Source: Frigoriglobus tundricola (GTDB lineage Bacteria > Planctomycetota > Planctomycetia > Gemmatales > Gemmataceae). Taken from it: 64,000 nucleotides of DNA. The notes beneath the pieces are model-generated. The model worked only from the letters and a program-made list of their open reading frames with translations, had not been told where the DNA came from and ran no database searches. Below are positions 1-7,785 of the stretch, one piece after another (position 1 is the stretch's first letter; each line of letters begins with the position of its first letter). Made by a program: the position numbers and the translations under genes. The stretch covers positions 2,232,001-2,296,000 of the forward strand of contig NZ_CP053452.2 in assembly GCF_013128195.2 (NCBI RefSeq). The letters run 5' to 3'.

Positions 1-194
1 TGGCGGTGGTCGATTCCGCGAACACGCTGACGCGGTACGACGCCACCGGCGCCGCGACGATCGCCGGCAGCACCCGCGCGGCGAGTGTGGCCTTCACGCC
101 GCTGGGCGAGCTGCTCCTCGTGACGACCCTGACCGGCAGCTACGTCCAGTACGACGCCAACGGGATGCACGTCCTGGCCGGGGGAAATGCGTAA
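1..194 (+). CDS. C-terminal end of an unidentified protein (5' truncated by window)
   Basis: The reading frame is open from the left edge and ends at a TAA at 192-194, so only about the last 63 residues are visible. It contains two similar segments, LTRYDATGA and YVQYDANGM, each followed by small hydrophobic strands, which suggests a beta-propeller or NHL/YVTN-type repeat protein. A GTG at position 6 is in frame, but nothing shows it is the start; the codon before it is also open. No function can be assigned from this fragment. Confidence 0.6.
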   Translation, partial: AVVDSANTLTRYDATGAATIAGSTRAASVAFTPLGELLLVTTLTGSYVQYDANGMHVLAGGNA

Positions 195-216
195 GACGGG
201 AGCTTCGGAGGGGCAG

Positions 217-248
217 AGAGGGCGGCGCTAGCTGTGGCGCCGCCCTCT
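217..248. terminator. Bidirectional terminator-like hairpin
   Basis: A perfect 12-base inverted repeat (agagggcggcgc, loop of 8, then its complement) lies between two convergent genes: the cut-off gene ending at 194 and the propeller gene whose stop is at 273. Its position and strong GC stem fit a shared terminator. No clean T-tract follows on either side. Confidence 0.55.
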
Positions 249-272
249 TCTGTAACTGTGGCTCCGGACGGA

Positions 273-1253
273 TTACGGCTTGATCGAGAAGACGCGGACC
301 TCCGGCTCGCCCTTGGCGTTTTGGACCGGGACGCCGAGGAACAGCCGGTCGCCGGCCGGCGCGAGCGCCGCGGTCCGGGCCGATTTCGCCGTCTCCACCT
401 TGGCCGTCACCGCGTACTTGTCGCCGGTCTTCTCGATCACGGCCACCGCCCCGGCGCCGCAGATCGCGTACAGCCGCCCGCCCTTCGCGTCGAACAACAG
501 GTCGTCGATGTCCCCGGGGATCGTGACGCCGGCCAGTTCCTTACCGGTCTTCGCGTCCAGTACCACGACCATCGGTTCCTTGCGGCACCCGACGAACACC
601 CGGCCGGTCGCGGCGTCGTGGGCCAGCGGGCTGTTCCCGGACGCGAGCGTGAGCGGGAACGTGTCGGTCACTTCGTGCTTGGCGAGGTCGACCACCCCGA
701 CCTGGTTCGGCTTCGTGAGGCTGACGTACAGTTTGCCCACCTTCGCGTCGATCGCGAAGCCGTGCGCGTCGCCGGGGAGCGCGACCCGGGCCTTGACGTC
801 GCCCGTCTTCGCGTCCAGTGCGGAGATCGTGGTCCCGTGGGCGACGTACACCGTCTTCGACGCGCTGTGGTAGCTCACGTTGTCCGCCTTCGGCAGCTTC
901 GCCGAAAAGGCGAGCTTGTACTCCGCGCAGTCGAAGGCGTTGCAGGTGCCCGCCCCGTTGCCGACGTACACCCGGTCCAGGTCTTCGGCGTAGGCGACGC
1001 CGGACGCCTTCCCCTGGTCGGCGATCTGCGTCACGAGCTTGCCCGACTTCAGGTCGATGACGTCGAGCGTGTTGTTGGGCTTGTTGGCCACGAACAGCCG
1101 GCCGCCTTTCACATCGACGGCGAGGTGATCGAGGGTGCCGGGTTTGCCCGGGAACGGGATCGTCTGCTTCAGTTCGAGCCGGTCGTCGGCACCGGCGGTC
1201 GCGCCGGTGACGAGCGCGGCGGCCGTGAGCAGAACGCGGGTGAAACGGGTCAT
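273..1253 (-). CDS. Secreted YncE/YVTN-type beta-propeller protein
   Basis: This encodes 326 residues when started at the ATG at 1251-1253; the frame continues upstream without a plausible start. The first ~22 residues (MTRFTRVLLTAAALVTG) form a signal peptide, so the protein should act outside the cytoplasm. The rest is a series of strands of the form GRLFVANKPNNTLDVIDLKS, in which a value is compared with 'DAKTG' segments, as in YncE/YVTN propellers. Such proteins bind ligands or act as scaffolds; the substrate is unknown. The next gene upstream on the same strand is also a propeller (the phytase), so the pair may be functionally linked, but that is only inference. Confidence 0.75.
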   Translation of the reverse strand: MTRFTRVLLTAAALVTGATAGADDRLELKQTIPFPGKPGTLDHLAVDVKGGRLFVANKPNNTLDVIDLKSGKLVTQIADQGKASGVAYAEDLDRVYVGNGAGTCNAFDCAEYKLAFSAKLPKADNVSYHSASKTVYVAHGTTISALDAKTGDVKARVALPGDAHGFAIDAKVGKLYVSLTKPNQVGVVDLAKHEVTDTFPLTLASGNSPLAHDAATGRVFVGCRKEPMVVVLDAKTGKELAGVTIPGDIDDLLFDAKGGRLYAICGAGAVAVIEKTGDKYAVTAKVETAKSARTAALAPAGDRLFLGVPVQNAKGEPEVRVFSIKP

Positions 1254-1312
1254 TGGGCCTCGTGGTGAAAAACGAAACGGACGGGCGCGGACCACGGTCC
1301 GGCGAGTGGTCG

Positions 1313-2344
1313 TTACTTCGGTTTGGCCTTCGGCGGGAGCGCGAGCGGCGGGGCGAACGTCCGGGCGATCGCGTCCCAGGGCGTGAGGAGCACGGGGCAC
1401 GGCGTCGTCGTCCCCGTGTGGCACAGGAAGAGGCCGTTCGGGAACTTCGGGCCGAGGCCGACGGACACGACCTCGATGCCGTCCGTTTCGCCCATGCCCG
1501 CGACCGCGAACGCCCCGACGTACGCGTGCTTCTGGTCCCGCTGGTACACGCGGACCGTGCTCTTGCCCTGGTCCGAGACGAGCAGGTACCCCGTGCCGTT
1601 CGCCCCGGTGAAGACCGCCAGCCCCTCCACGTCGCCCTTCAGCCCGTTCTCGCCCACCTTGATCACGAGCGCGCCGGGGGCCGCGGCGTCCGGTTCGGCG
1701 CCGAGCTCCCACACCCCGGCCCGTTCTTCAGCGACGTACACCTTCCCGGCCTCGTCGTCGGCCACGGCGCCCTCGCACACGCCGCCGACCTTCCAGGCCC
1801 GCACCTTCTTGCCCCGCACCGCCCCGGTCCCGGTGTCGGCGAGTTCGTACTGGGCCACGGCCCCGGACTTCGAGGTGACCACGGCGAAAAACGTCCCGCT
1901 CTTGCGGCTGTGGTACAGGCACCCGCCGTAGTTCTCGCCGGTGGCGATCGTTCCGTCGTCGATGCGGGCCAGCTTGCGGGTCCGGGGGTCCACCTTGAAC
2001 ACGGCGAGCACCTTGTCGTCCCGCAGGTTCACCGCGACGATATCGACCTTCGCGCCGCCGAGCGGGAACCCGTACCGGGCGTCGATGTTTCCGGGGTGCT
2101 TCACGTCCACGGACTGAATCGTCTTGCCGTCGAGGTCGTAGACGAACAGCTTGTTCGCCTTCTTGTCGCTGGTGACGATTACGCTCCGCTCCGGCGCGGT
2201 GGGGTGGACCCACACGCACATGTCGTCCTGGTCGCCGATCGCGGGGTCGGCGAGGCGCAGGGCCGGGGCCGGCGGATCAACGGCCGGGGCCGGGGCACTC
2301 ACGAGCACAGCGAGGGCAATTCCCGGTACCCAAAGTTTAGACAT
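1313..2344 (-). CDS. Beta-propeller phytase (3-phytase, BPP family)
   Basis: The 343-residue protein starts at ATG 2344 with a signal peptide (MSKLWVPGIALAVLVSAPAP). The mature part opens with DPAIGDQDDMCVWVHPTAP, followed by YDLDGKTIQSVDV and NIDARYGFPLGG, the order of acidic motifs that bind calcium and phytate in the six-bladed phytase fold (Bacillus PhyC type). Expected role: stepwise release of phosphate from inositol hexakisphosphate outside the cytoplasm. Length matches the family. An alternative ATG 42 bases upstream would bury the signal peptide, so I prefer 2344. Other phosphate- and phosphonate-scavenging genes occur at 36.9-40.6 kb. Confidence 0.82.
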   Translation of the reverse strand: MSKLWVPGIALAVLVSAPAPAVDPPAPALRLADPAIGDQDDMCVWVHPTAPERSVIVTSDKKANKLFVYDLDGKTIQSVDVKHPGNIDARYGFPLGGAKVDIVAVNLRDDKVLAVFKVDPRTRKLARIDDGTIATGENYGGCLYHSRKSGTFFAVVTSKSGAVAQYELADTGTGAVRGKKVRAWKVGGVCEGAVADDEAGKVYVAEERAGVWELGAEPDAAAPGALVIKVGENGLKGDVEGLAVFTGANGTGYLLVSDQGKSTVRVYQRDQKHAYVGAFAVAGMGETDGIEVVSVGLGPKFPNGLFLCHTGTTTPCPVLLTPWDAIARTFAPPLALPPKAKPK

Positions 2345-2413
2345 GGACAGCGTTCTCAGGAGGGGCCGCGCGTGGCCCCGGGCCACCGTGGGGCGGTCCG
2401 GGGCCGCGCGGGC

Positions 2414-2824
2414 TCATTTCGCGGGCGGGGCGTCGAGGTCGATCACGATCTCGGGCGTGCTGGAATCGATGTCGAAGACGTACGGCGACTTTTCGGAGTC
2501 GTACTTGCCTCCGAACTGGTCCTTTTTCTTCTTCATCAGCTCGATGGCGACACGGTACTTGCCCGGGGGCATGCCCTTCCGGTCCTTGCCGGCCGGCTGG
2601 AACGTCCCGGTGGTCTGATCGACCACCGCGGCGTAGTAGTCGCCGGCCGGCTGGTTCGAGGGCAGGATCGGGACGAAGAGGATCTGGAGCCCCTCGTCCG
2701 GACCGGGCACGAACGGCTGCCCCCCCTTGACCACTCGCCCCTGGGTCTTGAGCATCCCGTTCCCGCACCCGGTCGCCAGCAGGCCGAGGGCCGCGGCGAC
2801 CGAAAACCAAACAGCGCGTCTCAT
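2414..2824 (-). CDS. Small lipoprotein, partner of DUF1559 gene
   Basis: A 136-residue protein with a lipoprotein signal, MRRAVWFSVAAALGLLATGCG: the lipobox LATGC predicts lipid attachment at Cys20. The mature part (VKGGQPFVPGPDEG, then TGTFQPAGKDRKGMPPGKYRVAI) resembles the transthyretin-like or carboxypeptidase-regulatory fold of many planctomycete lipoproteins. It starts 16 bases after the DUF1559 gene stops, so the two are almost certainly co-transcribed. This pairing is common in Gemmata-type genomes; its function is unknown. Confidence 0.75.
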   Translation of the reverse strand: MRRAVWFSVAAALGLLATGCGNGMLKTQGRVVKGGQPFVPGPDEGLQILFVPILPSNQPAGDYYAAVVDQTTGTFQPAGKDRKGMPPGKYRVAIELMKKKKDQFGGKYDSEKSPYVFDIDSSTPEIVIDLDAPPAK

Positions 2825-2840
2825 GGTGGGTCGCCTCCGG

Positions 2841-3935
2841 TTACCAGTCGCTGCCGAGCACTTGACCGTCCGCCTTGGACAACAGCCGCACCCACGTGAT
2901 CTGGCTGATCGAGTTGTTGATGAACCGGACGCTCCCGTCGGCGTTGCCGCAGTTCACGCCGCTGGTGTGCAGGCTCCGGGACATGGCCGAGGTCATCACG
3001 CTCTGGGACGAGGTGCAGCCCATCCCGACCGTGGCCCCCTGCGGGGTGCAGAAGCTGGGGCCGTCCTGGAGTTCGTCGCCGCCGTCGTCCGTCGTCCCAC
3101 CGAGCAGGTTGTTCGGGGTCGGGTTGTACGCCGCGCGGCCCGCGTTCACGATGCTCCCGCCGGGGAACCCGAGCGCCCAGACGCCCCGCGGGTCCACGGC
3201 CGTCAGCCCGGCCCGCAGCTCGGCCACCATGATCGTGTTCGACGTGCCGTCGGTGATGTCCAGGATCTTGGCCCCGTAGTTGGCCGCCATCACCGGGCTG
3301 GACACCATGCCGAACGACTTCGGGATGCCGGCCTTGGAGGTCGTGTAGGTGGCGCCGCCGCTGACGTGGTCGTAGTCCTCGTACCCGGCCGTGACGCCGT
3401 AGTTCCCGCGCGCCCAGCCGGTCAGCCCGTTCCCGCCGATGTTCGAGGTCGGGTTCCAGGGCTGCTGGTTGTTCGAGTCGGACGGGCACAGGTACGGCTT
3501 GACCTTCGTCCCGCGCACCACGGCCCAGGCCATGCTCGCGTTCGAGGGGGGCGGGTCCTGGCCGATCGTGTAGGCCACCCCGGGGAACGACTGAACGTTC
3601 GCCTGCGTGAAGAGGTTGTTCTGCTCGATGTACGGCAGCAGGGTCACGGCCCAGTTCGGCCCGAACGGCAGGGTGTAGTCCAGGTTCGCGTTCTGGTTCT
3701 GCGTGGCCCAGGGCACCTGTGAGGCGGCCGGCAGCTTGCCGTAACTGCCCTCGTAGTTCATCAGCCCGAGGCCGATCTGCTTGAGGTTGTTGCTGCACGA
3801 CATGCGCGCCGCGGCCTCCCGCACCTTCTGAACGGCCGGGAGCAACAGGCCGATGAGGATCGCGATGATCGCGATCACCACCAGCAGCTCGATAAGTGTA
3901 AACGCGCGCCGGGCGCGCAGCGGGTGACGGGTCAC
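2841..3935 (-). CDS. DUF1559 family protein with type IV prepilin-like N-terminus
   Basis: A 364-residue protein beginning MTRHPLRARRAFTLIELLVV, a classic prepilin cleavage/methylation signal (cut before Phe, Glu at +5 in ELL) followed by a hydrophobic helix. Next comes VREAAARMSCSNNLKQIGL, the hallmark of DUF1559. The C-terminal half contains DGTSNTIMVAE and ends with the usual DGSVRFINNSI block. Members are very abundant in planctomycetes and are thought to be pseudopilin-like surface proteins. The start has a GGAGG-like site just upstream (cctccgt on the plus strand). Confidence 0.9.
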   Translation of the reverse strand: MTRHPLRARRAFTLIELLVVIAIIAILIGLLLPAVQKVREAAARMSCSNNLKQIGLGLMNYEGSYGKLPAASQVPWATQNQNANLDYTLPFGPNWAVTLLPYIEQNNLFTQANVQSFPGVAYTIGQDPPPSNASMAWAVVRGTKVKPYLCPSDSNNQQPWNPTSNIGGNGLTGWARGNYGVTAGYEDYDHVSGGATYTTSKAGIPKSFGMVSSPVMAANYGAKILDITDGTSNTIMVAELRAGLTAVDPRGVWALGFPGGSIVNAGRAAYNPTPNNLLGGTTDDGGDELQDGPSFCTPQGATVGMGCTSSQSVMTSAMSRSLHTSGVNCGNADGSVRFINNSISQITWVRLLSKADGQVLGSDW

Positions 3936-4054
3936 GTCAGCGACCTCCGTGGGGGCACGAGACCGATAGCGGGGCTCGACGCCGAACGTCGAACCGCTGT
4001 GTGATGCTATCGGAGTGAACGAAGTGGTGGCGGAAGGGTGCGAGATGAATACGT

Positions 4055-4090
4055 GAAGGAAAGATATATAAACTATAATTTATCTTCGGT
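4055..4090 (-). promoter_or_regulatory. AT-rich probable promoter of the DUF1559 gene
   Basis: The 175 bases between the trpE stop (4111) and the DUF1559 start (3935) contain the only strongly AT-rich stretch nearby, reading on the minus strand ATAAATTATAGTTTATATAT. It holds TATAGT and TATATA, either of which could be a -10 box. This rests on base composition only. Confidence 0.35.
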
Positions 4091-4110
4091 TTATCTTCCC
4101 GCCGCCGTGC

Positions 4111-5619
4111 TCAGAGCTGGGTCTCGGCCACCTCAATGGCGCGGAGCAGGCTCATCGCCTTCTGGACGGTTTCCTGGTACTCCGCGGCGGGCACGCTGTC
4201 CGCGACCAGACCGGCCCCGGCCTGCACGTACGCGGTCTGACCGAGCAGCACCATCGTGCGGAGCGCGATGCACGTGTCCATGTTGCCGCTGAAGTCCACG
4301 TAGCCGACGGCGCCGCCGTACGGCCCGCGGCGGTGCGGCTCCAGTTCATCGATGATCTCCATCGCCCGCACCTTCGGGGCGCCGCTGAGCGTGCCCGCGG
4401 GGAGGCTCGCGCGCAGGGCGTCGAACGCGGTCAGCCCCGGCTTCAGCTTGCCGGTGACGGTGCTGGACAGGTGCATGACGTGGCTGTACCGCTCCACCGC
4501 GAGCAGGTCGCTGATCCGCACGCTCCCCAGCTCCGCGACCCGGCCCACGTCGTTCCGGGCGAGGTCGACGAGCATGATGTGTTCGGCCCGCTCCTTGGGG
4601 TCTGCCAGGAGTTCGGCGGCGAGCGCCGCGTCCTCTTCGGGCGTGGCCCCGCGGCGGCGGGTGCCGGCGAGCGGGCGGTTGGTGATGACGCCGTTCTCGA
4701 CGCGGCACATGATCTCCGGCGACGCGCCGACGAGCGTGACGCCGCCGGCCCGGACGTAGAACATGAACGGGCTCGGGTTCACCACCCGCAGCGCGCGGTA
4801 GATGTCGAACGGCCGCGCCCGCGTCTCGGTGCGGAACCGCTGGCTGAGGACGATCTGGAACGCGTCGCCGGCGTTGATGTACTCGCGCGCCTGCTCCACC
4901 GCGGCCTCGAACGCGGGCCGCGTGAAGTTGGACGTGACCTCGGAGCGCGGGGCCGCGTCCCCGCTCCCCGGGGACAGCGGATCGATGTCCGTGAGCTGAA
5001 TGTCCGCGACGTTGCGCTGGAGCCGCTCGACCAGTTCGTCCACGCGGCGGCACGCGGCGGCGTACGCGCCCCGCAGGTCCGCGCCCCCGCCGGTGCGGGC
5101 GTGCGCGACGGCCAGGACCGTCTTCGCCGCGTGGTCGAAGATGACCATGCGGTCGTAGAACCCGAAGCACAGGTCGGGGATGCCGCGGTCGTCGGGCGGG
5201 GCGTTCGGCAGCCGTTCGACGTAGCGAACGGTGTCGTAGCCCGCGTAGCCGACCGCGCCGCCGCAGAACCGCGGCAGCCCCGGCACGTTCGGCGCGCGGA
5301 ACTCCGCGATCATGTCCTCGAGTACGCGGAGCGGGTCCGCGACGTCGGCCTCGACCCACTTGCCGTGCCCGTCGCGGGTGCGGGTGTGCGGGCCGCGGGC
5401 CTCGAACGTGCGGAACGGGCCGGCGCCGAGGAAGCTGTACCGGCCCACCCGCTCGCCGCCGACGACGCTCTCGAACAGGAACGACCAGTCGCCCTCCTGG
5501 AGCTTGCAGAACGCGGACACGGGCGTGAGCGTGTCGCCGGTGAGGCGGCGGTACACCGGGACCACGGTGTGGTCCCGGGCCAGGGCAACGAACTCGTCGA
5601 ACGTCGGACGGTGCGGCAT
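4111..5619 (-). CDS. trpE: Anthranilate synthase component I
   Basis: A 502-residue chorismate-using enzyme that, with a glutamine amidotransferase subunit (not in this window), makes anthranilate for tryptophan synthesis in the cytoplasm. The N-terminal domain carries the feedback region [19 protein letters not shown]. The catalytic domain shows [42 protein letters not shown], the active-site His in [11 protein letters not shown], and the [16 protein letters not shown] and [11 protein letters not shown] motifs. Length is typical and no residue is missing. It stands alone, without trpG, trpD or trpC, so the pathway genes must be scattered. Confidence 0.95.
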   Translation of the reverse strand: MPHRPTFDEFVALARDHTVVPVYRRLTGDTLTPVSAFCKLQEGDWSFLFESVVGGERVGRYSFLGAGPFRTFEARGPHTRTRDGHGKWVEADVADPLRVLEDMIAEFRAPNVPGLPRFCGGAVGYAGYDTVRYVERLPNAPPDDRGIPDLCFGFYDRMVIFDHAAKTVLAVAHARTGGGADLRGAYAAACRRVDELVERLQRNVADIQLTDIDPLSPGSGDAAPRSEVTSNFTRPAFEAAVEQAREYINAGDAFQIVLSQRFRTETRARPFDIYRALRVVNPSPFMFYVRAGGVTLVGASPEIMCRVENGVITNRPLAGTRRRGATPEEDAALAAELLADPKERAEHIMLVDLARNDVGRVAELGSVRISDLLAVERYSHVMHLSSTVTGKLKPGLTAFDALRASLPAGTLSGAPKVRAMEIIDELEPHRRGPYGGAVGYVDFSGNMDTCIALRTMVLLGQTAYVQAGAGLVADSVPAAEYQETVQKAMSLLRAIEVAETQL

Positions 5620-5713
5620 GACAAACTCGGCGCGGGGGGGACCGTGTCATTGTCGCTCCGCGGCACCGGAACGGCGAGCCGCGCCGGGTTTCTCGTGGCG
5701 GACCGGGACGAAA

Positions 5714-5750
5714 ACGCGCACGCGGCCCCATCCTGGGGCCGCGTGCGCGT
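5714..5750 (-). terminator. Intrinsic terminator after the secretin-domain gene
   Basis: A perfect 17-base inverted repeat (acgcgcacgcggcccca, loop tcc) starts 18 bases past the stop at 5768. On the minus strand the stem is followed by TTTTCG, so it reads as a rho-independent terminator between this gene and trpE. Confidence 0.7.
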
Positions 5751-5767
5751 CCGTAATAGCGGCTCAG

Positions 5768-6890
5768 TTACCGCTGTTTGACCGAGTCGAGGTTGTCGAG
5801 TTTCGAGATCAAGACCCGCATCTCTGACAGGGTCTTCTCGTCCGCGCGGGCGACCACCGTGTTCGTTCGCGGGTCGGCCGCCACCTCCGTGTTCGGGTAC
5901 AGCTTTTGGAGAACGACGAGCATCTCTTCGGCCTTCGCGTTCTTCATATGGAACACGTTCAGGAACATGCCCGGTGCCGACGGGGCTCCGCTTCCCGGAC
6001 CGGCGCCCGGTTTCGGTCCGTCCGGTCCGGTGCCGGACTTGGCAGCCTTCGCGTCGAGACTTTCGAGCATCTTGATGACGTCTTGTAACTTCGCCGGGTC
6101 CACTGAGACGATCACGACGGCGTTGGAACTCTTCTCGGCAACGATCCTGAGATTCGCATCGGCGAACGCCTTTTGGAGCGCGCTGGCCACTTCGTCTACC
6201 GCCGCGTGTTTGAGCGGGAACACCTCGAACCGGTTTCCCCCCCCGCTGCCCATGCCCGGGCGCCCGCCGGGGCCGCCCACCCCGGGGCCGGTCATGCCCG
6301 GACCTCCGAACCCGCCGAAGGCCCCCGGGCCTGTGCTTTCCGAGAAGTCGCCGAAGCCGCCGCCGAAGCCGCCGCCGCCGAAGCCGCCGCCGCCGAAGCC
6401 GCCAAATCCGCCGCCCTTCCGCTTCTTGAACACTAGTACGATGTCCGTCTGGGCGAACCGCTCCGAGCCGCAGAACTCCCACCCGTCCTTGCCGTGCTGG
6501 GTGATGACCTTCTCGAACTCCTTGCGGTCGCTCTTGACGTCCACGAACTTGTACTCGAACGTAGCGGCCGAGAAGAAGTTCGTCCCGCTTCCGCCCGCGC
6601 CCCGACCGCCGGGACCGGCCGCGCCCGGAGGACCGTCCGGAAGGCCCGGAGCGCCGGGACCGCCCGGAAGGCCGGCCGCCCCCGAGGCCGCCCGCGCCAG
6701 GACCGCCCGGAAGGCCGGCCGCGCCTCCCGCATTCCCTCCTTGTCCTCCTGCACCTCCCCCACCGCCGAACTTGCCGCCCGGGGTGCCGGCGCCCGGTTG
6801 CGCGTCGGCAGTCGAGAGCACCATCGCGCCACCGGTCAGCCCGAGCGCCGCGACCACGACTACGGTCGCGGCCGTCACCTTTACGCGCAT
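5768..6890 (-). CDS. Gly-rich membrane-anchored protein with DUF4177-like and two secretin N-type domains; frameshifted
   Basis: The N-terminus is read from ATG 6890 (MRVKVTAATVVVVAALGLTGG, a membrane or signal segment), then a collagen-like run (GLPGGPGAGG). At the C5 run 6679-6683 the frame breaks; removing one base continues the same GLPGGPG pattern into the downstream frame, which runs to 5768, about 373 residues in all. After the Gly/Pro linker come FEYKFVDVKSDRKEFEKVI...GKDGWEF, much like DUF4177, a second Gly/Phe-rich linker, and two copies of a secretin N-domain pattern (FEVFPLKHAAVDEVASAL and LNVFHMKNAKAEEMLVVL). The 35 codons upstream of 6890 are open in the same frame and look like the sigma-factor linker, so this is probably the C-terminal part of the next gene. 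Confidence 0.6.
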
Positions 6891-6925
6891 CGCCACACCC
6901 TCCGTAAGTCCACGAGCCAGCGCCG

Positions 6926-7624
6926 TTACGACACTCGAAGCCGCGGCCGGCGCACCAGGAAACACTTTGACTGCGTCGAACAGTTTGGCCGGCACGCGCG
7001 CGCCGCTCCGGCCGTCAGACCGATCCCCACGACCACCGCGGGCGCGATCCCCCGGGCCGTGAGTCGGTCGAGTAATCGCTGTCGGGCTTTGCAGAGCCGA
7101 CCGGACACGGAGCCGAGGGGCCATCCGAGCCGAACCGCCGCGTCGGCCTGGGCCACGCCCTCCAGGTCGCACAGCACGAACGCCGTGCGTTCCGCATCGG
7201 GCAGGCGCTGCACTTCCTCGTGGACGGCGGCGACGAGCCCCTCCCACGCCGCGTCCGGCACGGACCGGTCGGCCTCCGGGAGCGCCGCCGTGCGTTCGCG
7301 GGTGCGGCGGCGGGCGAACTCGCGCCGCGCCCGGGTCGCGACGCGGACCGCAACGCCGTGCAGCCACGCGGGCAGCGTGCGGCCGTCGCGGATGGCGGCG
7401 GCCGACCGCACGAGGGCGAGGAACACGGCCTGGAACGCGTCCTCGGCGTCGGCGCGGTGCGGGAGCATCTGGCGGCACACGGCCCACACGAGCGGGCCGT
7501 GGCGGCGCACCAGTTCCTCGAACGCCGGGTGGTCCCGCTCGCGGGCGTACCGGGCGAGCAGGTCGGCGTCGGGGGTGATCGCATCGGCCCGAAGGGCCAC
7601 CGCACGTAGCAGCGCTGGGGTCAT
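6926..7624 (-). CDS. ECF-type RNA polymerase sigma factor, probably truncated by frameshift
   Basis: 232 residues from ATG 7624. Region 2 is visible as HPAFEELVRRHGPLVWAVCR and ADAEDAFQAVFLAL, region 4 as LPDAERTAFVLCDLEGV and LGWPLGSVSGRLCKARQRL, so it should direct RNA polymerase to a small set of promoters. The frame ends in an odd tail (RACRPNCSTQSKCFLV). At the CG repeat near 6994-7004 a one-base change would instead continue into VPAKLFDAVKVFPGAPAAA and a membrane helix in the adjacent frame, the usual C-terminal extension of planctomycete ECF factors. It is probably the N-terminal part of one protein with the feature at 5768-6890. No separate anti-sigma gene is next to it. Confidence 0.82.
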   Translation of the reverse strand: MTPALLRAVALRADAITPDADLLARYARERDHPAFEELVRRHGPLVWAVCRQMLPHRADAEDAFQAVFLALVRSAAAIRDGRTLPAWLHGVAVRVATRARREFARRRTRERTAALPEADRSVPDAAWEGLVAAVHEEVQRLPDAERTAFVLCDLEGVAQADAAVRLGWPLGSVSGRLCKARQRLLDRLTARGIAPAVVVGIGLTAGAARACRPNCSTQSKCFLVRRPRLRVS

Positions 7625-7728
7625 CAACCGCGGTCCTCGCGACCTGTCGCAGCGAAGCGCTGCTTCACGGCCGCTCCAGTAGGTTCCCGCGCGGGACGCG
7701 TTCCTACAAGAGATGGGAAAATGAGAAA

Positions 7729-7759
7729 CCCCGGCCGGCGCACGAGGCGCCGGCCGGGG
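7729..7759 (-). terminator. Terminator of the 1590-residue lipoprotein gene
   Basis: A perfect 13-base stem (ccccggccggcgc, loop acgag) lies 27 bases beyond the stop at 7786. On the minus strand it is followed by TTTCTCATTTT, so it fits a rho-independent terminator. Confidence 0.7.
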
Positions 7760-7785
7760 CCACTGAGTATTACCCTCGAATTCGG

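Noticed and set aside
5310..7487. A 725-codon minus-strand frame taken as one gene
   Set aside because: Only the middle (about 6681-7000) looks like protein; the rest is out of frame with trpE and the sigma factor.
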